Part shown: positions 13,201-28,200 of the stretch, piece after piece
Numbering within the stretch: the stretch's first letter is position 1
How the letters are laid out: each line of letters opens with the position of its first letter
NCBI RefSeq assembly: GCF_902459465.1
Contig: NC_047065.1
Location: forward strand, 248,001 to 312,000
Length of the DNA stretch: 64,000 bases
Direction: 5' to 3'
Source: Asterias rubens
Lineage: Eukaryota; Echinodermata; Asteroidea; Forcipulatida; Asteriidae
Notes under the pieces: model-generated
What the model was told of the DNA's origin: nothing
The model's input: only the letters and a program-made list of their open reading frames with translations
Database searches by the model: none
Position numbers and translations under genes: made by a program

Positions 13201-16200
13201 TGCATCCAAAACAAAAGAGACATTTTTATAAATTTGTTGTTGTTTTTTATTATAAAACAACAAGGAAAAATATGTGTCAAGTAGAAATATGTCAACCCTC
13301 CCAAACTACGTTTTTAAAGAACTGTTTTATCCTAAACATTAAAAAAGCAACAGTGAGTGTTCACAATGATCCCTACACATGCATGGTTATTCTGAACTCT
13401 TAAAAAGTAACTTAATAATATTTAACAATTTTAAGAACTTAATTCAAGTTTGATTGGCATGAACTTGCATTCACTAACTTGATGTGAGATGCTTAATGTG
13501 CATGATGGAATCTACGGTTTAACTTGTTCATTATTTGATCAACCTCTTTCTTTTTCTTTGTGTACATAATCCATTATTCATACACATTTTCCTTGCTATA
13601 AACATTGACTGTCAAATCATTCACAACATCTGTACAATTGACTTCATTTAGTGTTTGGGAAAGTCCTAGAATTTGCGCATCAGTGTACAGTGTACTAGGG
13701 TCAATTTCATAGAGCTGCTTACATATGAAATTGATACCCTCGGTGCCCCTTCAAAAGTTCCCCATAGACTTTGAGATTTGCTGATGGAAAGTGCCATTTG
13801 CAAAATGAAAATGGCATTGCCCTCTCAAAGATGAAATTACAGGCCTGTCATAGTTCTTACAATTTGGCAGAATAAAAACAACACTCCAACAAATAAAAGC
13901 ATGGATGATAATATATGTAGTTTTACTTTGATGTAATAATAATAAAACAGTTTAGCGCAGTATGAATAAACATTCATTTAAGCGCTAAATAGAAACCATT
14001 TTTTCTAAGCAGGTCTGTAGTGCATGATGATGTATAGCATACACTTAAACGCCAATAGTTGATAGAAATTGTAGTTATTATAGTTAGATGTGCCTTTTTG
14101 TTTTCTTCTACATATTATTAATGATATATCAAATTTTAACGTTTGTGTCACAGAACGGACTTTGTTTAATCAAATGATTTGATTCTTTCCATATGGTGCA
14201 ATCCATGTATGTGCAACTTATTGTTTTGATTGCCAAATGACAGAATAGCCAGATATCATCATGTATGCAAATTGTGATGAATATTTGACATGTGAGGGAA
14301 AATTGACTGTAATCAATAAATTTGCACACACTACTCTAGCTGCATGTATCCTGTATTAAACGATACGGCTTTTAAACAAAAAAATAATCTGACATTCTGA
14401 CAAGTTTTTCGCGGTCCTCAAAAGCCAATATTATATCAAAGCCTGTTTTTAAAGTCCTAAATGTGCAGACCCAGTTTCATGGTCTTGCTTACCATGGCAT
14501 TTCTGTCCTTCTGTGATCCTCAGACTCCCACCTCCACCCCTCTTAATTCAAGGGTAAAGGTCAAGTTTCTGCTCTGATTCTTTGAAAAAGAAATCCTTGC
14601 TCGTAGGGGTCCTTGCTCGTAGTATTGGTTTGAAATAAAATTTGTTTTCTAGAAATGTGCACTATTCATTGGTGCTATCCTTAAATAGAGTTGTCATACT
14701 TTGTCTGGAATGAGAGCTTCAATAAATTGTAAATGTTAAACCTTTGTAGTTTTAGTCAGGTTTGTAGCTCAAAGAAAGCCTGGGATAATTTTAAACCTCA
14801 TAGCTTGTAAATTTCCTGCAAAGTCGCTGTCAAAGTTAAAACATCGACACTTATAGACCCCACCCCATAGAAATAAATCCTGATGTTTTCCACAGTTCAG
14901 TTTGTTGTTGCGTTTATGAAGGCCTACAAGGTCAAATAAAAGCTGTGTGCAATCATTTTCCAATGTGCGAGTCTAGCATGTATTTGAGCATATAGACCCA
15001 TTACTGTTTGTGCTACTTTGTTTTCTGATCACCACGTTCTGCTAAAGCAATGTACGCTGGACCAAAAAGTTCTCAAGTTTGTTTCAGTCTGCGCAAGACT
15101 TGCACGGTCCATAAATAGAATCCTTTTGAAAGTGACTCTTAAAACTAGACTGCGAAGATGATTTTACATTTCCAAACTAACAACGATGATGTACCTTTAA
15201 AATTGAGAGTCAAGCTCAACTCGTATAGATTATAAAATTCATCACACGCCTTTAGAAAGCAAGGCATATTAGCTCAACCACTTCTAATCAATATAATGGC
15301 ACAGAGAGGGTCCGCTAATATTCTGAATCCATCACGTATTTGCAGAGGAATGGAACATTTCAATTTAAAGCTCAATCTTCGATGCTTTTCACTCTTTATT
15401 TGTTCACTGACAGCATGAGTAGATATCTTGTGTTTTGACAAGACACCTTTGGTTGTGGTCCTCTTGATCATCCCCTGACACAAGTTTTTCTTAAAGTTCT
15501 TTTCTTTCATATGAATTTTGTTTTCGTTTTGAAACAGTGCCATCATCTGTAAATATTTATTCAGAAAGAAAAGAAGTAGTAGAAAAAAGATTGTTTGTGC
15601 GAAAATCAAGCCATGCAATTTTGTAGAATGAATTATTTAAAAAAACATTTTTTTTTCTTTTCTGAGGGTCTAATTTCTTCAAATGAAAAAGATGCAGAGA
15701 GTAGAAGACATTTGAGGCACCTTCCTGTCTATGACTGTAAGGAAATGTTGACTGAATGAAAGCCCATCCATTTTGTTAGTGGGTCTGGGGTGGATTTAAC
15801 AAAGAGTTAGGACTAGTCTTATCTCGAGTTAGGACCAGTTACTCGTCCTAACTTAGGACTATCCATGCAATTTGTATATCTCCTAGGACTAGTCCTAAGT
15901 TAGGACTGGTCCTAACTCTTTGTGAAATCGACCCCAGGACATGTAGCTTGCATCATGGATGTAAATGTAGTACCTCCATGCTTGCATTAACCAGAATTAA
16001 TTAAAAGTGACAGGGGGTGGCGGGTCCGGGTTGTTCGATATACAAAAGGTTCGCTGAGTGTTATTAACTGAAGCCATGTTAGTGATTGGGTTTGATGGAG
16101 TTTATTCAATGGAGAGCTGGTAGATGCCTGTTTGCACTCGGAGGACAAGGTGCAACAGGGGGGAGTCAGAGTTCTTTAAAGGTGCTGATTTGGGGTTCTT

Positions 16201-19200
16201 TTCATGCATTTATTTCCATAAAGGAAAATGTACAGTTTTATTAGTATACAAATAATTTTCAAGAAGGTTTATTGAACAAAGATGTATTAAAAACTATTAG
16301 AATAAAAATTATATAAGACACAAGGAAACGGGCAACATGAAGGCACACATGTATTTTCAAAAGACAACAGAACATTAAGACAAGGACGAAACAGGACAAA
16401 CACACAAAGCAAACGCTACTTAATGAGAGCTACAATGTAGAACAGAACAAGAAGGTACCGTACATTGTAAATCATACTTAGAAACTTATAGAGGTGAAGG
16501 AGGATTGTAAGAGTTCAAAAACAACCAATTTACTTCAAATGCAAATTCACATCAATTCGAAGTGGTTTTTGTCTGAATGCTTTGGCAAAAGAAACAGCCC
16601 ATCTGATGTGGTCAGCATACTGGGGAGATTGCGTTCGTATCAGTCTATGCATAGGTCTATGGATGTCTTCTGCTAGTGCTGATGTAAAGCGGAGGTGGCC
16701 ATGGGCTATTGTTGTTGAGGCTTACTAATGCATTAATGGTCATGTGTCATTATCTGTATGTTTAGAATTGTCTAGTCTTATGGAATACACCTAATCAGTC
16801 CTTCCAAGTCTCTACTGCAAGGCAAGTTTTATCAAAATGAAAACAAATATAAAATTCACAGCCAGAGAGGATGGTATTATAACCCTCAATCCCTTCCCCC
16901 ATGAGACGCATTCCTCGCCCCCTCTGAAATTAATACTCTGAAGAAGTTACTTGAATAAATTGCCCTAGTTTAAAGTGATGACATTTTAATGTTGGGTTGG
17001 CGAGCCTCTTATTTGATTTCAAATTTTGTGTAATATGAGTTCTGGCCTGGGTTGTTTTCTTTTGGATTTGCTGTCTTTAATTGTCCCCTGCGTCTCTAGT
17101 CTGTCATCTGAGCGTAGATCCTTAGGTACCAGCGCTGTGGAGCATCTTAAGAAGTATTATACACAAAATGTATTTTTAAAGAGAACGTATGCTTTTGGTA
17201 ATTGCTCTTAAATTTAATGTTTATAAAAACTATTGGTTAGAAGCCTTTGCAGCAACCGATAGTATAAAGCATTTTGAGAAACATTTTACTTTGAATATAA
17301 TGTGGTAACATCTAAAAAATACATTAGTTTTGATTATGCCCCCAAATTTGAGTTTGAGATAATGCTCCTCAGATTGTGTATTCCTATTTGGGAATACACT
17401 CCTCAGATTGTGTATTCCTATTTGGGAATACACTCCTCAGATTGTGTATTCCTATTTGGGAATACACTCCTCAGATTGTGTATTCCTATTTGGGAATACA
17501 CTCCTCAGATTGTGTATTCCTATTTGGGAATACACTCCTCAGATTGTGTATTCCTATTTGGGAATACACTCCTCAGATTGTGTATTCCTATTTGGGAATA
17601 CACTCCTCAGATTGTGTATTCCTATTTGGGAATACACTCCTCAGATTGTGTATTCCTATTTGGGAATACACTCCTCAGATTGTGTATTCCTATTTGGGAA
17701 TACACTCCTCAGATTGTGTATTCCTATTTGGGAATACACTCCTCAGATTGTGTATTCCTATTTGGGAATACACTCCTCAGATTGTGTATTCCTATTTGGG
17801 AATACACTTGGTGCGTGGACATAATTGAAAATTAACAAAGGTTTACACTACCTTTGATAAAACCTAAAACCACACATTTCTGAAAGGGATGTTATAAAAT
17901 ATATGTTTTGTGCCCTAGTATGATTAAAGCCAAAATAAAAAAGCACCCCTTTCCCCATGTATTTATTTCTGATCACTTTTGTTGCATATTCTAAAAAGTC
18001 AATTGCAACATTTTAGTAAATATTTCTTATGTATGGCCTTCATTCGCTTTTCCCTATCGATGAAAATTGATTGCTGCCAACCGACCGTGTGGTGGTTTGT
18101 ATGTTGTTTACTTTTCAATGAATTTTTGGGAAGACTAACATTGGCATGATAGTCAGATGTAGGACAGCTTCAAGCATCGTGTACTGCCCATAACAAATCA
18201 TAAAGAGACATTTATAAAACGCATAAAGGTAAGCTTCGCATCAAGGCGCTGGATATAAACAAATAGATTAAACAGTTAAATTTGTAAACATTTTAAATTG
18301 CATACAAAAATTTATTAAATACGTAAAATAAGTAATAAAACAAAATATAAACAAGGGCCAAATTTCATAGCACTTCTTACTAGTTTGCAAATTTTTGTCT
18401 AACTAGTAGTAGAAACATTGCAAGAAAAATGAAACGTCATTCACTTTTGTGGTACCGAGAGGTTAACATGCTTTTTACAGTTAGCAGTGTAGCAGCTCTT
18501 TGAAATTGGGCTCAACAGCTGCTTATTGTTCTATTAACAGCTGCTCCTTTGTAAAAAATAAAAAAAAATATTAAGTAGGTCTGCACAACAGACTGGTAGA
18601 TTAATTATAGAATCGTTTTATCGACACGGAAAGAGTAGACAATCAAAATGCTGTTGTTGCAATGTACAGGCATGTGATTTTTCTGTTTTTTCCCGGAAAT
18701 CCATTTTTATTTCATTGGTATAATTTATTTATATAAAATGAAAAACAGATTTTTTAAAAGTGTGCAGATAAAACCATAATAGAACATCACAGACTTTTAA
18801 ACCAAAGATAAATATAAGCAAGCTTTCGCTCATTGTGGTCAGCGTTTTTTTCAACAGCCTACCTACCACATCCCTGAAATAACTTTGTTTTAAAGATGCT
18901 TCAATTATTAATAGATGTTATTCTCACTGAGGCAAGCAAGAGTCATGTGCACCAATATCCAATACGGGGAAAAAACAGAAACAAATTGTAGCTTCCGGCG
19001 CCAGATTTATACCCATGCATGAAATGTACATGTAGGCATTAGTCCCTATGGTGCACAATACATGTATGTAGTTATGCTTAATGTTGAACTTATGGAAACA
19101 GAAAGTTGACATAAAGTGATCCATATTACTTGCCCCAAGTTGATGTCTGTGTACATAGTGCTTGGCAGCTGCTGTGATGTCAGGCTAACTGTGAGGGTAG

Positions 19201-22200
19201 TGGTATCAGTTCATCCATGAAGGGGGTGGGATGTTGTCAGATACAATGGTTGCTTAGCAATGGGTCAGCTTGGGGTCATCTTCTACACCTCTTGGAATGT
19301 ACTACGTGAGTCTGAGACTTCAGTCTTAAAGGAATAGTACATTTAGAACCGCTTTGTTGTTACTGTCCTTTATGATAGATACAACAAAACCAACCTGTGA
19401 AAATTTAGTTTCAAAAGGTGTTCGCATTTTTTGAGATGCCACCAAATATCCTGAGCTACATGTATTGTGTCCATTAAGGAAGAAAAATCTGCAATTGGAA
19501 TACATATTCTGAGAGACTTTACTGTCAGTAACGCGAGGGAAGGGGGTAGGGTCGGAATCTTAACCAACTTCCTGACTGAAAAGACACTTCTAAACATTTT
19601 GTTTCATTATTATTTTTTTCAATCATTCCCTGTAAAATTTTCTTTGAAAATAAGTTCAGAATTTTCTTTTGAAAAATTGCCATCGATGATATTAAAAAAA
19701 TACTTTGTTTTGTCTTGCAGTGCTTTTCCTCTCAGTATTGTCTAGATATTATTTGCAGGACATTTTATACAATCTTAAGTTTAGAATACTTATTACTGTA
19801 TATTCCTACCACACACACTTCTGTCAAGTACATGTACATACACGTAGGTATAAAGGCTTCTTGCTGATATCAATCAACTTTTGGGACCTGTGAACTTTTA
19901 AGTGGAGTTTCTGTAAAAAGTAAACGATTTTCCAGGAGTTTACCAGCTACCTAGACAAAACAGGTAGCTGGTACCTAGGTTAATTCTGCTTCATTAAAAA
20001 GCATAAGCATAAGCATTGTTGGTCTGCTGTCAGTTTGTTTGTCACTCTTCCGCGCTGGAGCATTTTGTGGTGTAAATCAGCTTGTCTCATTTTCCAACCA
20101 CACTTCCAACCTCTTCCCAATTGTTCCCATCTGTCTTCCATGATCATCCCATTGTCTACCATTCTTTAACATCAATCCCCGCTCATTTTCCTCACATCCA
20201 AACACACTACTTCATCTTTTATTCAGACCATACTTTTTTCCCGGGCGATGAACCATCCTGATGTTCATTTTCATTCCATACTCTAAAGCTTTTTGTAAAA
20301 TTTGTCATGAAAAATAACAGATTTTCTTTGGACAGGAAAGTTTCCAATTAGTGTCTAATGAAAGCAACTACTTTAAAGATTTAGTACAGTTTGAGATGAT
20401 AACAACATTAGTGAAAATGATACTGCCGCGTAGAATCTGGAAAACTTTTTTTTTTGGGGGGGGGATTGTTTTCCTGAGAGATATTTCCACATGAAGTGCA
20501 TGGATGATTTTTGAGACAAGTTTTAAATAAATCTCCGCTCTCATGTCTGTAACATTGTGGAGCCAAGATTCCAAATTTTATAACAAAACAAACACTGATT
20601 TCTCTAATTGTCATTACCTTTGTTAATTTCGTGCATTATTCAAATATTAGTCATTATGATACTTGTAATTTTCTTCAAAACTAGAAGACTTAATTTTCAG
20701 AGAAACAAAAAAGAAGCTGTACCATAGCATTACTTCAATGTAAATTATACAAAGGTATCATCACCTCTGTGAATATGACAAAAACATCCCCTTTCAGAGG
20801 TTGGCTTAATAATCAATAAGATTGAGCTATTGTGAGATGAACCTCTGCCCTCCCCATCCCTTAACCCACCCTGGCTCCCATTCCCACCCTTAGTCTCTCC
20901 CTTAATGTCCTCTCCACCCCCAATTCCTTCCCTATTGCCCTACCCATCCAAACCACCCTCTCCACCCTAACCCCTCTCCCAACCCTAACATCCCTCTCTA
21001 ACTAGTTTCCCTCGCCCCAATTGCCCTCCTACCCCACCCTAGACCCTAGCACGTGTGATTAATTTGATATTTTGGTTTAACCCTTCTCTTGGCTTGATGT
21101 GCACTGTTTCCCCTACCCCCAACTGTTTCTCTCCGACCCCCCTTGCACTGACAAGCAGCTACACTGGCAATAAGGGTAGTCAGGAAACTAACGCTAGCAA
21201 CGTAGACAAGACTGCTCCTCTGTTTGCTCGTAAGACTAAATTATCGCAAAAGGTTCAGAATGCTCTGGATAGGAGGTAAGTTCTTAAATGCACCAAAGAG
21301 GAAAAACATATTGTTGTTATTTATTTGTCTTTATTTTAATGCCAAATCAAATCTGTGTTTTCTTGAAAAAGATGCTAACTTGTTGAACAAAAGTACAAGC
21401 AACATGTTTTGAACAAAAACAATTTTTTTTTTTAATGAAATTTGGTATAAAATGCTTTAGAAATTGTTGTTTATAATTTATGTATAGATCCAAAGGAACA
21501 GACAGAGAGTCATCGTCAAGTTACTAAATGTCAGATGAAAGCACAAATGGATGCATTTTGTTAGCTAACTAGGCAAAACTTGCAAAGAGTAGTGGAGAGT
21601 TGACAAGTCCCTGATATGTGGGTGCATGTGAATGTTAAAACAATAAACCCTTTTTCGTTTGTTCTTCGAACTAACAAGATTTACCTTAAATGTCTGTCGA
21701 GTTTTAACACTAACAAGACCTGTAAGAAGGCTATTTGGGTTTTGTTTTGGCATGATACCTGCAAGAAACTAACTACTAAGTAATTTTACTAACAGCAATA
21801 CTATAACCAATGCTTATAATATTTTTCTCTTACAGTTCTAATTCTTGTGTCTTTTTTATTTGTAATCATTAACTGTTGTTTAATAAAGATGTGCAAGATG
21901 GATAAAAAGAACAAATACCCTCCCAGGGCTCCCTCGCTTGATTCCACAAAACAATCTTCCGTAACATAAATTCACTCAAATTCACTCATTTCACATGGGA
22001 ATCCCTACCTTGTTTTTTAGACGATATCCAAATTGATGGCTACAGCTACAGCAAACGCCTATAGCTAAGGGTGTTGTTAAAGGAACTGGACACTATTGGT
22101 AATTGTCAAGAACCAGCCTTCTGACTTGGTGTATCTCAACATATGCATAAAATAACAAACCTGTGAAAATTAGAGCTCAATTGGTCGTTGAAGTTGCAAG

Positions 22201-25200
22201 ATAACTATGAAAGAAAAACGCCCTTGTCACACGAAGTTGTGTGCTTTCAGATGCTTGATTTCGAGACCTCAAAATCTAATGATGAGGTCTCAAAATCAAA
22301 TTTGTGGAAAATAACTTCTTTCTCGAAAACTACGTCACTTTAGATGGAGCCGATTCTCACAATGTTTTATACTATCAACCTCTCCCTATTACTCTAAACC
22401 AAGTAAGATTTTTTGCTAATAATTATTGTGAGTAAATACCAATAGTGTCCACTGCCTTTAAAGATGTGGTTCAATGGAAGATGATGCGCAAATCTAGCCA
22501 TAGCCGTTAATTCACACATGACCTCATTTTAAAAAAAAGTAGAAAAGAATGTTATATGGAATTGTTTGTAAATCCTTAACACCGATGTGTGATTAAATAA
22601 AGAAAGAAATATTATTTGCATCCCTAGTGGCATTGGTACACCAATGCAACAGATGTTTATTCAATATTTGTCATGTTTTTTAAAATTTGGTATACCAATT
22701 TTGAATATAATTTTTTGTTTTGCAGTTCTGCACTCGCATCGCCCAATGTAACATGCACAGCAAATAGATCGCGCAATAGGATGATCAACCTTTACGGTCA
22801 AAAGTAAGTGGTAAATGTTTTTGGGATGAAGTCTTCTGTGTTGTGACTGTTTGTGCTCTAAAATGTTTTAATTTCTAGATAGAGGCTATCAAGTTATATT
22901 GCATCAGTGCTTTTGCAACTTGCCCGAACTCCATCTCTTTCACTAGCGTCCCCAATTCCCTTTTTCCTCAAGTGGTGTGCAGTATGCTAATTTTGGACTC
23001 CACCTATCATCAGATGTAGCCTTAGTTCCATTTTCCACTTCAGAATTGTTATGAACTCAGGTGCTTGCTTGGCCAACTGTTTATTTTTTCTGTCTGTGCA
23101 TAAGTGATGTTTAGCTTCTACATAACAGGTGTTTTTTATCGGGTCTAGCTGTTTTTCTCTCATCAGGCTCTTACCATGTAGCTTGAGATAGATCAGCTTT
23201 TAAAGGCACTGGACATGTGTTTTGTAATTGTTAAAGACCAGTACTTGGTGTATCCCAAAATATATGCGTAAATAAACAAATCTGTACAAATTTAAGCTCA
23301 ATTGGTCATCGAAGTTGCAAGAAAATAATGAAGGAAAAAAACACCCTTGTTACACAAAAACCAGAAGTCTTTCTCAGACTCAAATTTTTTGTGAGAAATT
23401 ACCTATTTCTCAAAAACTATGTCAAAGCCTGAGTTGGTGTTGTGTAGGATAACCTGTGTCTTCGCATTGCAAAGCTACTGAAAATGCATTATAAATGCCA
23501 ATAAGTATTTTAAATCACTGTTAACTCAGTACTTTCCTGAGTTCTGTGAAAATGAATCCATAATGGAATTAGAACCCACAACTTTTGCACTGTTGTTCTT
23601 GATAACATCTACATGTACTAATGAAAGTGTTTTCCATTGAGTCAAGTTTTTGAATTAAAACTATTGTGTGTTTTTTAAAATGTGTTTCGCCACCCGTTTA
23701 TAAGCTCGACTCAGTGGATTTTCATTGACAGCAAAACCCAGGGTAGAAAGAAACCACCAATTCTGAAATGGAAGTCCCAAGAAGGAGTCATTCTGGTTTG
23801 GTAGAAAGAAACCAACAATTCTGAAATGGAAGTCCCAAGAAGGAGTCATTCTGGTTTGGTAGAAAGAAACCAGCAATTCTGAAATGGAAGGCCCAAGAAG
23901 GAGTCATTCTGGTATGGTAGAAAGAAACCAACAATTCTGAAATGGAAGGCCCAAGAAGGAGTCATTCTGGTATGGTAGAAAGAAACCAGCAATTCTGAAA
24001 TGGAAGGCCCAAGAAGGAGTCATTCTGGTATGGTAGAAAGAAACCAACAATTCTGAAATGGAAGGCCCAAGAAGGAGTCATTCTGGTATGGTAGAAAGAA
24101 ACCAGCAATTCTGAAATGGAAGGCCCAAGAAGGAGTCATTCTGGTATGGTAGAAAGAAACCAGCAATTCTGAAATGGAAGGCCCAAGAAGGAGTCATTCT
24201 GGTCTGGTAGAAAGAAACCAGCAATTCTGAAATGGAAGGCCCAAGAAGGAGTCATTCTGGTATGGTAGAAAGAAACCAGCAATTCTGAAATGGAAGGCCC
24301 AAGAAGGAGTCATTCTGGTCTGGTAGAAAGAAACCAGCAATTCTGAAATGGAAGGCCCAAGAAGGAGTCATTCTGGTCTGGTAGAAAGAAACCAGCAATT
24401 CTGAAATGGAAGGCCCAAGAAGGAGTGTCATTCTGGTATGGTAGAAAGAAACCAGCAATTCTGAAATGGAAGGCCCAAGAAGGAGTCATTCTGGTCTGGT
24501 AGAAAGAAACCAACAATTCTGAAATGGAAGGCCCAAGAAGGAGTCATTCTGGTATGGTAGAAAGAAACCAGCAATTCTGAAATGGAAGGCCCAAGAAGGA
24601 GTCATTCTGGTCTGAGGATGAACAGTTGAGAATTGTTTAGAGAACACTGATTGAACATATAAACTGTTTGCACCTAATGGCAGGAGTCCAATTGCTGACC
24701 TCTAGCAGTGATTTATAACACGTTGTATATAAGCCTGAATTAAATTCAGAAGGCGCTATGCAGTAAACAAAAAAAGAGAAAAAAAAAGCAAATTAATAAA
24801 AGGTATTCTTTGGTAATCACTCTTAAAATAAATAAACCTCACTGGATTAGATGGACAGCAGCTTTTGAGAATAATTCCACTTTGAATAATGTGGTAATGG
24901 GAAAAAGATACCAGCTTTGTATGTTGCAATTACTGGAAATCTAGCCCATACTCTGCTGATCAGAAACACTAGAGCTTTAGCCCGTTGCTCTTAACCAATC
25001 GGCCACGACAAATTAAGGCTATAGGCAATGAAGACAGCCTGTATGATACCTAGGACTTCATAGTTTTATCTTCTATTTTCTCGGTCTTATTTGCAAGAAG
25101 TTATTTACAAATGTCCTGTTTCTTTTCCTTTTTAATTTTCCAGATTTAATATCAGTATACCTCCATTTTTAACGGAAGGTTTCGAGAGTGAGCCCCACAT

Positions 25201-28200
25201 CTTAGATTTGCCTTTTCCATTTGGTGTTCAAAAATCAGGTAAGGTAAATTTGGAAATGCTATGCCCTTTACGCAGTTTGGTCAAATGTTTGGATCGAAGA
25301 TGCCAGTATTTCACAGAAGTGTTGGATATTTTGGGGAGTATGAGACATTTCCTATTTTTATCTGAATTCAGAAGTTTTATTTTATGCATGGTGAAGATGA
25401 TAAGCTTTTATTTCCTGATTTAAATAAATTCTGTTTTTTTTAATATACTTTGCTAGCACCAAGTGTGCAGTTCCCTTGAGCTCATTAAAATTGTCAACTC
25501 CAGGGGTTACCAAAAGGGGTAAAATGACATCATGTCATCATATCTTTTTAAATTTGGATCCCAGTCTCAGACGTTTAGAGAAAAAGTCTCAAACTGTCAA
25601 AGCATCACTATTTGCTGCAAATGTCCCCAAAATGTTTAGACATCCATTTTACACCCAAGCATCCACGCTATAATTGTTGGTTTCTGAATTGTGTAATTGG
25701 AAAACATGGCTAATAAAGTGGCCACAAGACAGATTAATCAATTGTTTCATAAGTTGATTTTACATCCAATTTTTGAATTTTCTTTTGTTCACAGCAACGC
25801 TAGTTAAAGAGACGCTGGACGTTGTTGGCAATACAAGTTTACCTTTAGTTTCAAAAAGGTAGGTGGAATTCGAAAATATATAATGTACCTAAAAACGATG
25901 ATCATTTGTCATTTGAAAAAGTATTGTTAAAATAACTTTGTTTTCTGTCGTCCAAGAATGATAAACTTTGGTTTGAGGTGCAGAACGATAAAGCCATCAA
26001 TAATTAGTAACATTAAGATGAAAAGTACTATTGAGTTTCAGAAGATGCAGCTCTAATATTAGTGCTAATATTCACCTCGTTTGCTTGGCATGCCATTTTC
26101 AAATAATGATTTCAACTATTTATTTTTGTGTAATTGTTGTATTTCAGCAAACCCTGTACACGATGTGTCATAGTAGGCAACGGTGGTGTCATAAAGGATA
26201 CAGCTGTAGGACAAGTTATTGACAACTTTGATGTCGTTATAAGGTGAATTCAACTCTAAACCCAGCCCTTTTCAATCTGTCTGCCCCAAATCACCCTCTT
26301 TCCTTCCCTTTTATGTTCCTGGAACTCGCCAGTTACAGGGGCGGGGCATTTTCCAACATAGCACCAAGACTATGGAAGTCACTTCCTAAAGACCTAAAAC
26401 AAATGCACAACATCACTCTCTTCCAGCAGAAACTTAAAACACACTCGTTCATACTTGCTTTCCAAACAATTTGACAATACTTTTACTTAACTTCTTCTAG
26501 ACCAGAGCATTTGAATGGTGTACAGGAAAGTGCGCTGTGTTATTGGAATGAATAATATTACTACCTTTCCTTGAATTGAGCGGCAGTGAGTGTTGGCTCT
26601 GCAGTTACTGTTCCCTCCTTCAGACCATCTTTCAATATTATTTCAGGTTAAAAGAACCGATTGTTCATTCTTATAACCCTTTAGAGATCATAGCGGGCTG
26701 CAAGTGGCTTAGACCAACAATTGTTAACAAAACGGCTGCAAGATGTGACCTACTTCCACTGGACTGATAAGGTCAACGTAAAGGTCGCTTGACTCGTGTC
26801 CTAAATCCAGTAATTTTTGATGATTCCAACATAATCTGCATCTCTAAAACAAAAGTGAATTTTATTCTGAACTTATTTTTAAAGGTATTTTTACTGAAAA
26901 CAAAAATTGTGAAACAGAATCGACAACATTACCCATGTCTTGGTGATGATTGTACTGGAATGAGTGTTCTCAAAATGGCTCAGATTGTGTTGGGGCGTAG
27001 GATGTTGGTGTTTTGCGGTGTGTTAATTCGTTGTGCAATTCGTTGTGCAAGAGAGTCTTTCATCTACCTTGCAACAAAAACTAATACTCAACCAGCAATC
27101 AAGACGTCTTAACACACTGCTGAGCTAGGATACTTTACCGCAGTGGGACTACATTGTCAGATAATAAGGATGCTCACTCAACTCCCAAGACATGGCCCAA
27201 TGTAATCCACTCTTTGACAATACCATATGTTGTCATAGCAACGGATGTAGCTAAGTGAGCCTGTGTAATCATCCTGAAAGTTGTTTTATTAAGTAGAATC
27301 TATGACTCATTGATCTTCACATCGTGTCAATTTGAAAGAAAATTTATTCCTGGATGTCTTTTGTTTTTCCTGCAAGCTGACACTCAAGCTGAGGTTCAAT
27401 GGTAGGGAACATCTGTCTGCTGACCATGAATTTTAAATGATATTCCATGGTTTTAAGTTTATCAATGTTTTTATCCTTTTATACATCCCGGGCCTCTCTA
27501 CTGTACTTAATGTGACAGTGAGCGTTCATCAATTGGTTTAAAAAGCTTTTATCTCATTGCATCAACACACCGGTCACTTCACTCCTTACAGATCTTCAAA
27601 AGCATTCAAATTCACACATCGCTCAGTAAACATGCTTGTGTTGCAAACAGTTACCTGCACTGGTAGAAAAAAAAGTGGTCTCTTTTTTCTTTCTTTCTAA
27701 AACTGGCAGAAGACAGATTTCAAGCTAAATTTACTGAATTCAACTTACTAGATTTTAGTTTTGCATCAAGGATATTTGTTTACAACGATGTGTATTAAGC
27801 ACTTAAGTTTTAATGTATTTTTTTATAACGAATCCAACCGTATGTGTTTGCTAATGAAATTAACCTTACTTTACCTTACATTAACATGCTCTGTACTTTC
27901 CTAAGTTCTGTTAACAAATAAATAAAAACAAATTACTTCAGTCATGATGTACAGTCCCATCTCTGCATTTGATGATACTTCAGTCATAATGTACAGTCCC
28001 ATCTCTGCATTTGATGATACTTCAGTCATGATGTACAGTCCCATCTCTGCATTTGATGATACTTCAGTCATGATGTACAGTCCCATCTCTGCATTTGATG
28101 ATCTATGAAATAGATATTTTCAAAAAAAAATTTGTAGCCCAAAGTTGCACGAATTGTGTTTGACACAAGGATGGTTTACTAGTTTCAAAGAATGAATGTA

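Noticed and set aside
17302..17835. Three overlapping open frames of 138-177 codons
   Set aside because: All three frames are open because the 34-bp unit lacks stops; the unit is not a codon multiple, so no protein selection is implied.
20930..21010. Interstitial telomere (CCCTAA) repeats
   Set aside because: Only isolated CCCTAA hexamers within a general C/T-rich tract, not a tandem run.
23742..24614. CRISPR-like regular array
   Set aside because: Head-to-tail 58-bp repeats with no unique spacers, within an intron of an animal gene.
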